Assembly: GCA_937915745.1 (NCBI GenBank)
Contig: CALGGJ010000129.1
Coordinates: forward strand, 1 to 55,689
Source of the DNA: an uncultured Prevotellaceae bacterium
GTDB taxonomy: Bacteria; Bacteroidota; Bacteroidia; Bacteroidales; Bacteroidaceae
DNA length: 55,689 bases
Direction of reading: 5' to 3'
Shown here piece after piece: positions 44,563 to 52,531 of the stretch. Position numbers and translations under genes: made by a program. Under the pieces are notes generated by a model. The model was given only the letters and a program-made list of their open reading frames with translations, was not told where the DNA came from and did not search any database. Positions within the stretch are counted from its first letter, which is position 1; every line of letters begins with the position of its first letter.

Positions 44563-45684
44563 TTACTTCATTATAACAGATTTCAATGTGTCCAAATAAG
44601 CTGTTCCCCATTGCTCATCAGGTTCAATATAATTACCTTCCCCCCATTCATTCCAAGACCGTAACATTATAATTTTATGTTCGTCGCTTTTATATTTCAC
44701 TGCATCAACAGCCATTTCCACATGTTTCTTCCACAATTCTGGAGTAGAACCATAGTATATAACAGCACGCCTACCACTTCGAGGGCTTCTGTCCCAATTA
44801 GGGAAAATACATGGATATACGTTTTCTTGTTCATCTCTTTCAGTAACCAAATATTTAATAATATCTTCATACTTATACTTATCGATGTTTGCCATCCAAT
44901 CAACCCTGTGCCTTATAACATTCAATATTTTCTTGGCATACCGACCCTTAACATTTGCTTCGGCCTGCCAATGATTACCATGACAAACGGCATCGTAACC
45001 CATAGAAAGCAACTTATCTATCGACGAATCATACCCTTGTGTCAAACCCACAAAATGAATACCAGGCAATCCGTTTTGTTTTGCCAAATCATTCCATAGG
45101 GCAAAGAAGTGATTCCTATCTGGTATATCCTCTGCATTATATAGCATGAAAAAAGGTTTACCGTCAACCCTGATATATCTTGAGTCATTAAAAGCTTTTA
45201 GACAATAATTAAAATGACTTATGTAGTCCTCATCTCCAGGATATGTTTGCTCAACAATTATCTTATTTGATTGGAAATTGTTGACAGTGCTCCATGTTGC
45301 TGTTTTCCAACTATGATTTGCCCATCCCAAGCAAAAAGGGTAATCTGGTTTTCCTGTGCTCAGTACCTCATCAAAAGGTCGTTCAAGCAAACGTTTACCG
45401 CCACCCATCCAATAGTGCCAATACATAAAGCCTTCAATCCCTGCAGCCCTAGCTAACTGAGCCTGTTTTTCACGCACCTCTGGTAAGCGTAAGTCATAAA
45501 AGCCAAGATCTGCGGGAATATTTGGTTGATGATGTCCCTTAAACAAAGGGCGTGCTTTAGCCACATTATTCCATTCTGTAAAGCCTTTTCCCCATACCGC
45601 ATCGTTTTCTGGTATAGGATGATACTGTGGCAAATACATAGCAATGACTCTTGCTTTGGTTTTCATCATCTGACTTGTATTCAT
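44563..45684 (-). CDS. WbsX-like glycan enzyme (GH99-like domain)
   Basis: A 373-residue protein opening RVIAMYLPQYHPIPENDAVW and GFTEWNNVAKARPLFKGH, which define the WbsX family of O-antigen loci. The GH99-like TIM barrel is complete (GIEGFMYWHYWMGGGKRLLERP and the C-terminal RSWNEWGEGNYIEP). It is often called a glycosyltransferase, but the fold is that of an endo-mannosidase-like hydrolase, so the reaction remains open. Confidence 0.88.
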   Translation of the reverse strand: MNTSQMMKTKARVIAMYLPQYHPIPENDAVWGKGFTEWNNVAKARPLFKGHHQPNIPADLGFYDLRLPEVREKQAQLARAAGIEGFMYWHYWMGGGKRLLERPFDEVLSTGKPDYPFCLGWANHSWKTATWSTVNNFQSNKIIVEQTYPGDEDYISHFNYCLKAFNDSRYIRVDGKPFFMLYNAEDIPDRNHFFALWNDLAKQNGLPGIHFVGLTQGYDSSIDKLLSMGYDAVCHGNHWQAEANVKGRYAKKILNVIRHRVDWMANIDKYKYEDIIKYLVTERDEQENVYPCIFPNWDRSPRSGRRAVIYYGSTPELWKKHVEMAVDAVKYKSDEHKIIMLRSWNEWGEGNYIEPDEQWGTAYLDTLKSVIMK

Positions 45685-45696
45685 AAGAAAAGAAAA

Positions 45697-46338
45697 TTAA
45701 CGAGGATTATTATTCATCTGTTTTATAACAATTGCAGGACAACCTGCCACCACAGAATATGATGGCACATCTTTTGTAACAACAGAGTTAGCTGCAATTA
45801 CTGCCCCATCGCCCACTATTACATTTGGTAAAATTGTAGCTTTATCACCAATCCATACGTTATCTCCAATAAGAATTGGTCCCTTGCTGACCACATCTCT
45901 TTCCAAAGGAGGAATAGATAATGACTCAAAATCGGTATCTCCATGTGAGTTATCAGTTATTGTCACCCATTTTCCGGTGAGAAGACCGCGGCCTACTCTG
46001 ATTTCGTTAGTTGAGGTTATATTATTATATGCACCAACATGGCAATCATCACCAAAGGAAATTTTTCCAGATTGTCCATTATATGTTCTTACTTCAAGAT
46101 ATAGATGTTTGCCAAACGTACTATTGTTTCCCACAGATATATGCCTGCCTCCAATCAAACGTTCTATACCTGAAAATTTTACGCCATCACCACAAAGAAA
46201 AAGGGAATGACCCATGTATAGAGAGTAGATATATCGTTTAACTCTCTCTGCTATCACAAATATATCATAAGGCACGAGATAGCTGCCCACCTTCATTATA
46301 GACTTAACTAATGCTCTTCCGATGACAAATACTTTCAT
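45697..46338 (-). CDS. Left-handed beta-helix acyltransferase
   Basis: A 213-residue protein with hexapeptide repeats (GNNSTFGKHLYLEV, IGDNVWIGDKATILPNVIVGDGAVIAANSVVTKDVP in outline), typical of maltose or galactoside O-acetyltransferases. It probably acetylates a sugar of the repeat unit. The start at 46338 overlaps the previous gene by 35 bases. The alternative Met at 46296 would remove the overlap but cut 14 residues. Confidence 0.88.
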   Translation of the reverse strand: MKVFVIGRALVKSIMKVGSYLVPYDIFVIAERVKRYIYSLYMGHSLFLCGDGVKFSGIERLIGGRHISVGNNSTFGKHLYLEVRTYNGQSGKISFGDDCHVGAYNNITSTNEIRVGRGLLTGKWVTITDNSHGDTDFESLSIPPLERDVVSKGPILIGDNVWIGDKATILPNVIVGDGAVIAANSVVTKDVPSYSVVAGCPAIVIKQMNNNPR

Positions 46339-47452
46339 AAAGCATTTTTATTTGAATTACATTATTCTCAATTGAATACAGATCAGCGGCTGTTTTTTGT
46401 GCCGATAGCACCATTTTTGAATATTCTTCTTCAGACAATGAGGTCAATGTAACCATCTGCTTCCTAAGACCTGATATGTCATCAAACAACAATCCTCCAA
46501 TCTTGTTTATGATTTCAGAAGTTCCTCCTGTGTTTCGTCCTATTACGAGTGTGCCACAAAAAGCAGATTCGGCAGTCATGCGTCCAAATCCTTCAAACTT
46601 AGAAGCGACTATTAATGATTTTGCATTTGACATCCATTCACGTACATCATATTTCATACCAATAAAGTCAACTTTGTCAGCACATCCGAGTAAAATTGTC
46701 TTTTTCTTAAGATGCCTTACATAATCCTCCTTCCCATCTCCTAAAATCTTCAATCTATAATTAGGATAATCTTTTACAAACAAAGCAAAAGCTTCAATTA
46801 CATCATCATGTCCTTTTACTGGTGATATACGGCTTGCACAAAGAAAATAGTTTGATTTTGGGTAATTAAACCGTATGTCGTTTTGTTTATATATGCCATT
46901 ATAAATAGTATGTGCATTGGGACTATCTGTTAGCCCGAAGTATGACCTGATACCATCTGATATTGTTACAACATAAGATTGCTTCAGCATCTTACGGAAT
47001 CTACTTGCAGATGGCAATATATACCAGTGGAAGTCAAGGGTTTGGTATTCTCTAAGATGCCATACATGTGGCAAGCCCAAGTTTCGAGCCACTTTATATC
47101 CCTCATGAACAACACCTGTGTTTGTATGAATAATTACAGGAGCCTCTTTCCGAATCACCTCACGGAGTTGTCGCATACTTCTCCGTTTCTTTATTGGTAT
47201 CGTAACAAATCTATTAATCCAATGAAATATGTTATCAAACTTTACTATTGGTAAATAAGATGAAACGATACAAATTTTGTAGTGCGGTATATTATTATCC
47301 TTAAGAGTCTTGTCGAATTGTTCGTTTTCCCCTATATCGGGAGAAACGACTATAGGAGATACTCCTTGATTTTTAAGGCCCAATATCATATTCAGGAATG
47401 ATATCGTTGCTCCTCCACACATTGTACTATGAACAATATATAATACCTTCAT
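46304..47452 (-). CDS. Glycosyltransferase family 4
   Basis: A 382-residue GT-B enzyme beginning VLYIVHSTMCGGATISFLNM, with SRISPVKGHDDVIEAFALF and SKFEGFGRMTAESAFCGT (the EX7E-type region). Its start overlaps the polymerase gene's stop by four bases, so the two are coupled. Confidence 0.9.
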   Translation of the reverse strand: MKVLYIVHSTMCGGATISFLNMILGLKNQGVSPIVVSPDIGENEQFDKTLKDNNIPHYKICIVSSYLPIVKFDNIFHWINRFVTIPIKKRRSMRQLREVIRKEAPVIIHTNTGVVHEGYKVARNLGLPHVWHLREYQTLDFHWYILPSASRFRKMLKQSYVVTISDGIRSYFGLTDSPNAHTIYNGIYKQNDIRFNYPKSNYFLCASRISPVKGHDDVIEAFALFVKDYPNYRLKILGDGKEDYVRHLKKKTILLGCADKVDFIGMKYDVREWMSNAKSLIVASKFEGFGRMTAESAFCGTLVIGRNTGGTSEIINKIGGLLFDDISGLRKQMVTLTSLSEEEYSKMVLSAQKTAADLYSIENNVIQIKMLYESICHRKSIS

Positions 47453-48723
47453 GATGTCAATCCGTCTGTTTGTGCTTGCTCTGGCAATACATAATCATCG
47501 TCTTCATCATCTTCTTCATTTGCAACAAAATCTGAACAACAAATAAAAGGAATTAGCCAGGCTTCCCATATAGGGTATGCACGTTGAAGAAAACTGGCCA
47601 TATAAAGAATCAACATTCCTGTCATATACTTTCTGTTAACGTGGGTACGTACCACGATAATGTAAGTCAACAACATTAATATGGTTCCAATTATTCCACG
47701 CTGAAGTATATACATTTTATAACCCGATCCTGTAAACCCGACCTCCGTTTCTTTTCTTTTGACAAATTCATCACCACCAATACCCATTATTATCGTTCCG
47801 TCGTCAACGGCCTTTTCAAAATCATCATCGACAACTTGTGTTGTTCTGTTATTTCCTGCTATAAATTTCTCTTCGTCAAGTTCAAGACGATTTATAATAA
47901 GTTGTCCTAAAATGTTGTCTTCAGAAACAAAAGACTCCCCTTCGTCATTGTCAACCGAGTTGACATACACAACTGATGCTATCAAAGCCAAATATACAAC
48001 AATCCTGCTGAGTCGAGTCACAAGGCTATTTGTTCCCATCAATAAATAAAGGAAAAAACCTATTGCGGTAAGAACATATCCAGCCAAAGACCAGGTAAAG
48101 ATGAGAGAAATAAAAAGAATCTTTATATAATTACTTTTGAAATTGAAACGGTTTGCATATAAAAGGAATGCAATAATCATTCCAACATGTCCTGGTTCCA
48201 AAAAGACAGCATTGAAGCGCGGTATAGCTATGTCACTGATATTCTTTATATACACAAAATAATTAACAAATAAATACCGGTCGTCGTCATAGGATAACAT
48301 ACCATTATCGGGCAGCTCTAATATGTACAATAAAAGAAAAACTGTTAATGAAACACCAAGAATCAATGCGAAGCCTTTTGTGATAAAATTGAGGACGAAT
48401 TGTTTTTCTTCACTTGCAAAAGATAATAAAACAGCTATATTTATAGCCTTTATTATCATTCTGAAATAGTATGTAAATCCATTCTCGTAACTACCAAACA
48501 TCAATGATGCAAACAGAAGAACAGCAAACCAAAGACATTTTGAGTTTATCTCAAGTTCTACATGCCTACCTAAAATCAACATTATACTTAGAATCAATGT
48601 AATAATACCCAAAAAAATATTATTGACATTCCATAAATAATATATGTACATACTATCGAGGAATAGCAAAAAAAGGAGGAAGGTATATATGTACAGCAGA
48701 ATATTGCGTTCAAATGAAAACAT
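47449..48723 (-). CDS. O-antigen polymerase-like membrane protein (Wzy candidate)
   Basis: A 424-residue integral membrane protein with about ten to twelve hydrophobic segments and a large extramembrane loop (about 255-335, acidic, with DDDFEKAVDDGT). It also has an FLEPGHVGMI segment of the type seen in O-antigen ligases and polymerases. Wzy proteins diverge too far for a firm call, but the gene lies between the flippase and the glycosyltransferases, where Wzy is expected. It ends in a very acidic tail (EEDDEDDD). Confidence 0.75.
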   Translation of the reverse strand: MFSFERNILLYIYTFLLFLLFLDSMYIYYLWNVNNIFLGIITLILSIMLILGRHVELEINSKCLWFAVLLFASLMFGSYENGFTYYFRMIIKAINIAVLLSFASEEKQFVLNFITKGFALILGVSLTVFLLLYILELPDNGMLSYDDDRYLFVNYFVYIKNISDIAIPRFNAVFLEPGHVGMIIAFLLYANRFNFKSNYIKILFISLIFTWSLAGYVLTAIGFFLYLLMGTNSLVTRLSRIVVYLALIASVVYVNSVDNDEGESFVSEDNILGQLIINRLELDEEKFIAGNNRTTQVVDDDFEKAVDDGTIIMGIGGDEFVKRKETEVGFTGSGYKMYILQRGIIGTILMLLTYIIVVRTHVNRKYMTGMLILYMASFLQRAYPIWEAWLIPFICCSDFVANEEDDEDDDYVLPEQAQTDGLTS

Positions 48724-48731
48724 ATCGATTG

Positions 48732-50276
48732 TTACTTTTTAATGTGCAATGCAATCATGTTTTTTATTTCCCTACGTTCGTTCGATGTGATTCCTATCCA
48801 ATAAATAACAGAACCAGTTGTCAGAACAATAACAAGTCCGTGAATTATATTAAGAAACAAATTATCATCTAAATTAAAAAAAACATTAATTACTCCATTT
48901 ATTATCAAAGACAGGCACAATACTGTCAATATGGGTAATACCACTGTTTTAAAATATGTTGAGATGCTTAGCTCAACTTGTTTCATGGATATATACAAAC
49001 GTACTATATGAGCAAAAAAGTATGTTATGATTAGTGACAAAATACAATAAAAGGAAGGGAATGATAATTTGGAGAATAAATAAGCCAATGGGACCGACAT
49101 CAGGGTTATGCAGCCGACGCATATTTGGTACCATTTGATATTGCCTGTTGCTCTTATTATCATACTTATGGGCTGTTCCAATACATTGACTAGAGAATAT
49201 ACAAGTATTAACTGGGAGAACAGGACCATTTCATCCGTTACATAATCTTTTCCTAACCAAACGTCAAGGCATTGTCTCATCAAAAACAATAGAGGAAGTG
49301 ACAAAAGATAAAGCAAGAAGAATGAGTATTTTGAACTTTTATAGACTAGCTGTAGTGACATCATTTTTTCTCCAGCTGCATATTTTTTAACGATTTGAGG
49401 GGATACTGCCAAATAGAAATTGTTGCTAAATGAGACAACAGTAGAGTTTATTCTGTCAGCAATGGCTTTTGCTCCATTAACCACCGGACCGAAAAACAAA
49501 TTAATAACAAGACTTAGGCCTGCAACATTAAGTGTGCCTGATAATGAGCCGAAAAGATTCCAGCCAGTATAGCTGAGTAACGTCTTAATCAAAGATTTGT
49601 TATAATAAAACCTTATAACACAGCCCACAATGTGCCTTTTACAATAACCAACATATATCAGAAGTATTGAAACATCTACTATTGCATGCATCACACTTAA
49701 TGTTATCAGCTTATCAAAAGTAGAATAAAACAGAATTGTAACAATTATCAACTTCGCAAACACCTCATATAGACTCATATAAGCATAAATCTTCATCATT
49801 TCATGTGAAACGATTGCTGCCGAAAAAGGGATTAGCATTAAGGAACATACAAATGTCACAATAGCGCATTGATATACCCATTGAGCAGCATAAATACGAG
49901 TTGGAGGAATTACTAAATATGAATTTATAATCCAGGGGCCTATACTCTCTGCAACAAGAATAACTAACAGAGACAATACTGCACAAATAAATAATAATCC
50001 TCCGAAATTTCTACTATATAGTTTAATATCTTTAATGCCTAATGCATACGACAAAAAACGTTGAGTAGCCGATGTCATTGTGCCACGAATGACATTCATA
50101 AAAGACACAAGACCACCTACTGCATTCTGAACCCCATAGTCGTCTAAGCCTAGTAAGCGTAGTGTGATACGTGCAGTATAAAAAGTAACGACCATCACGA
50201 TCAACATACGTATATACAAGTAAATTGTGTTCGTTGCTATACGTTTGTTATTTGACGAAATTTCACTCATATACAA
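48732..50276 (-). CDS. Polysaccharide flippase (Wzx-like)
   Basis: A 514-residue membrane protein with about twelve to fourteen helices of the MATE/Wzx superfamily. It opens NTIYLYIRMLIVMVVTFYTAR and then RLLGLDDYGVQNAVGG. It flips lipid-linked repeat units across the inner membrane. It is the first biosynthetic gene after upxY, nine bases downstream, and the AT-rich block begins here. Confidence 0.92.
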   Translation of the reverse strand: MYMSEISSNNKRIATNTIYLYIRMLIVMVVTFYTARITLRLLGLDDYGVQNAVGGLVSFMNVIRGTMTSATQRFLSYALGIKDIKLYSRNFGGLLFICAVLSLLVILVAESIGPWIINSYLVIPPTRIYAAQWVYQCAIVTFVCSLMLIPFSAAIVSHEMMKIYAYMSLYEVFAKLIIVTILFYSTFDKLITLSVMHAIVDVSILLIYVGYCKRHIVGCVIRFYYNKSLIKTLLSYTGWNLFGSLSGTLNVAGLSLVINLFFGPVVNGAKAIADRINSTVVSFSNNFYLAVSPQIVKKYAAGEKMMSLQLVYKSSKYSFFLLYLLSLPLLFLMRQCLDVWLGKDYVTDEMVLFSQLILVYSLVNVLEQPISMIIRATGNIKWYQICVGCITLMSVPLAYLFSKLSFPSFYCILSLIITYFFAHIVRLYISMKQVELSISTYFKTVVLPILTVLCLSLIINGVINVFFNLDDNLFLNIIHGLVIVLTTGSVIYWIGITSNERREIKNMIALHIKK

Positions 50277-50285
50277 AAAATTGAG

Positions 50286-50900
50286 CTAAATACGTGTCAC
50301 ATCGTCCTTCTCGATTGATGTCATGGCACATCCGAGGCCGTTGATTGTGATTACGATGTGTGAAGCTGTGGCATCGCGCAGGAACTGGCCGACGAGTCCT
50401 TTGAGTGGACCTCGCACCACCCGCACTCGCTCGCCGAGTCGCAGGGGCTGGTCGGTGAAGCTGACGGGGTTGCCGGCTTGCCTGAGCATATACTGCAGGT
50501 CGCGCATCTGGTAGTCGGGTACCATGGCATAGGCTCGTTGGTTTGTGCTGCCTGCGGTCCTGGCACGGTCGGTCATGAAGTGGTAGATGAGCGAGCAGCT
50601 GCGCATGAGTGGAACTCGCTGGTTGTCGGTCATGCGTATGAAGACTCGGCGCGGAATCACTATATGTTCCACTTCACGGTTGTGGCTCTTGTCGTAGTGG
50701 TGCATCTCGGTCTGTGATGCGACGTATGCTTCAAAGCCCAGCTCCTGCACCCTACTGCGACACAGGCGTTCGTGGTTGTATTTCACTTCGGCTACATACC
50801 AATACAGGGACTCGCTGCCGGGCACACCTCCGGTATGTGGTTTCCGCTCGTTTGCGGCCACTCTTACATCACCATTGTCCGTGGTTTCGTTTGTCGTCAT
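50286..50900 (-). CDS. UpxY-family transcription antiterminator (NusG-like)
   Basis: A 204-residue protein with a NusG N-terminal domain (LYWYVAEVKYNHERLCRSRV, then HIVIPRRVFIRM) and a C-terminal KOW domain (RVRVVRGPLKGLVGQFL). In Bacteroides, UpxY proteins load in the 5' leader of their own polysaccharide operon and let RNA polymerase read to the end. No UpxZ inhibitor gene follows. GC content is like that of the core genome, in contrast to the AT-rich genes it would control. Confidence 0.92.
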   Translation of the reverse strand: MTTNETTDNGDVRVAANERKPHTGGVPGSESLYWYVAEVKYNHERLCRSRVQELGFEAYVASQTEMHHYDKSHNREVEHIVIPRRVFIRMTDNQRVPLMRSCSLIYHFMTDRARTAGSTNQRAYAMVPDYQMRDLQYMLRQAGNPVSFTDQPLRLGERVRVVRGPLKGLVGQFLRDATASHIVITINGLGCAMTSIEKDDVTRI

Positions 50901-50935
50901 GTCGTTTGTATCGCCTTTTCGCCATAGCTGGCAAG

Positions 50936-50972
50936 GCGTATTTTAACGTGCAAAGGTACGAAAAAAATACGC
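50936..50972 (-). promoter_or_regulatory. upxY operon -7 box inside a 9-bp inverted repeat
   Basis: On the minus strand TACCTTTG (50951-50958) lies about 50 bases ahead of upxY. No good -33 TTG is present 19 bases upstream. The box is enclosed by GCGTATTTT (50936-50944) and its exact complement AAAATACGC (50964-50972). The arrangement looks like an operator over a weak, regulated promoter. Confidence 0.55.
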
Positions 50973-51094
50973 GACCCACGCTACCCTTATCATAAAAAAG
51001 TGGCATGTAGGTCGAAAAAGAGTTTGTAGTGACCGGTTTCTGATGTGGTTGAGGTCAATGGTTTGGTTGGTCGGATTGTTTTTGTGTTTATCGT

Positions 51095-52033
51095 TCACGT
51101 CTTTGTCAGTCCGCACGATTCCTTGACGAAATATGTTGGCCGGTGTTTGCTTTCTATGTATATGCGGCCTATGTATTCGCCCAGTATGCCGATTGAGAGC
51201 AGTTGTACTCCGCCCAGGAACAGTATGATGCTCACCAGTGTGGTGAATCCCTGTACGGGGTCGCCCCAGATGAGTGTCTTTGCCATGTAGAACAGTAGCA
51301 GGCAGGCCGCCCCGAGTGCGATGATGGCTCCCATGATGGTTGCCATGCGCAGTGGTGCCGTCGAAAATGATGTGATGCCGTCGATGGCCAGCCCGGCCAG
51401 GCGCCAGAGGCTCCACCGGCTTTCGCCCGACTGACGGTCTGCACGGTCGAAGCTGATTTCTTTTTTCCTGAACCCGATCCATGAAAACAGGCCTTTGTTG
51501 TAGCGCTCGGTCTCGCGCAGTTGGCGCATGGCTTCAACGCACTGCCGGTCGAGCAGTCGGAAATCGCCTACGTTGACAGGCATCTCGACTCTCGACAGAC
51601 GTTCCATCAGGCGGTAGAATGTCATCGCCCCACGGTGTCGGAGCCACGACTCGTTTCCGCGGCTCGTGCGGCGTGCATAGACATCGTGATAGCCTTGTTC
51701 CCACCACCTCAGCATTTCATGTATGAGGGCTGGCGGGTCTTGCATGTCGGCATCCATCAGCACCACGGCATCGGCCTCAGCATGGTCTATGGCTGCCATG
51801 AGGGCACACTCCTTGCCGAAGTTGCGCGACAGACAGATGTATGTCACCCGCTCGTCGGTGGTATGCAACGACTGCATAATGCCGGCAGTGCCGTCGCTGC
51901 TACCGTCGTCAACCAGGAGCAGGTTCCAGACATATCCGGGCTCAGTGCCCATAATGACTCGCACCTCGTCGTAGAGACGGGGCAGGTTTGCCTCTTCGTT
52001 GTAACACGGTATGCATATCGTCACTTTCTTCAT
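51095..52033 (-). CDS. Polyprenyl-phosphate glycosyltransferase (GT2, DPM1/GtrB-like)
   Basis: A 312-residue protein with a GT-A domain (KVTICIPCYNEEANLPRLYD, VDDGSSDGTA, VLMDADMQDPPALI) and two C-terminal membrane helices (about 230-290), as in GtrB and ArnC. It moves a sugar from a nucleotide to undecaprenyl phosphate. The frame is open much farther upstream, through the tandem array, but the family start is MKKVTICIP at 52033. It is upstream of and co-directional with upxY, but that operon has its own promoter. Confidence 0.92.
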   Translation of the reverse strand: MKKVTICIPCYNEEANLPRLYDEVRVIMGTEPGYVWNLLLVDDGSSDGTAGIMQSLHTTDERVTYICLSRNFGKECALMAAIDHAEADAVVLMDADMQDPPALIHEMLRWWEQGYHDVYARRTSRGNESWLRHRGAMTFYRLMERLSRVEMPVNVGDFRLLDRQCVEAMRQLRETERYNKGLFSWIGFRKKEISFDRADRQSGESRWSLWRLAGLAIDGITSFSTAPLRMATIMGAIIALGAACLLLFYMAKTLIWGDPVQGFTTLVSIILFLGGVQLLSIGILGEYIGRIYIESKHRPTYFVKESCGLTKT

Positions 52034-52080
52034 GCCAAGACTGGGATGCACTTTTGTCTCGTGCCCATGCACCCACGTGG

Positions 52081-52088
52081 CAAAGATA
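52081..52088 (-). promoter_or_regulatory. Candidate -7 box for the GT2 gene
   Basis: TATCTTTG on the minus strand, 47 bases ahead of the start. No -33 match was found at the expected spacing. Confidence 0.45.
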
Positions 52089-52224
52089 CAAAGTTTTGGT
52101 GAAACCGGTGGCATGAAATTGTGTTTTTTGGCCTCGGAGAACAGAAAAAAGCAGGGTTCGGCACATGTTTTATCCCAGTCGGGGGCACGCTTGTCTTCAC
52201 AAGCGGTGCAAGCATCCTTTCCAC

Positions 52225-52303
52225 GACTGCGCAGTCGCAGGGTCGGGAGTGCGCAGTCGCAGGGCCGAGAGTACGCAGTCGCGGGGCCGAGAGTGCGCAG
52301 TCG
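52225..52303. repeat. 22-bp palindrome array, four copies
   Basis: Units start at 52225, 52247, 52269 and 52291. The first core is the perfect palindrome GACTGCGCAGTC, then GAGTGCGCAGTC, GAGTACGCAGTC and GAGTGCGCAGTC, with spacers such as GCAGGGCCGA. It lies in the 498-base divergent gap (52034-52531) between the GT2 and ABC-F genes. The gap holds no other gene. Confidence 0.9.
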
Positions 52304-52452
52304 GAAACACGGCTGCAAGCGGGCACGTGTCTGTCTTGTCGGATGCCGCCAGTTGAAAACTGGATTGTGCATACTGCTATCTGTAAAAACAAAAAGGGTG
52401 CATTGACGCACAATTATCATGTTTAATGTGTGGGTTATCGGGAATTATTCCG

Positions 52453-52460
52453 TAACTTTG
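52453..52460 (+). promoter_or_regulatory. Candidate -7 box for the ABC-F gene
   Basis: TAACTTTG, 71 bases ahead of the ABC-F start. The -33 region does not show a clear TTG at 19 bases. Confidence 0.5.
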
Positions 52461-52531
52461 CAGCCATAATGCCGGGCCGTGGTGTCACGCACCTCCGTTA
52501 TGGTCTGAGGAAAAGAGCATATTAAAGAAAG

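Noticed and set aside
50901..51094. Invertible capsule promoter
   Set aside because: Only a 9-bp inverted repeat 19 bases apart is present, too short and too close for known site-specific inversion, and no recombinase gene is nearby.
52034..52420. N-terminal extension of the GT2 glycosyltransferase
   Set aside because: The added residues translate the 22-bp array and promoter region. The family start is at 52033.
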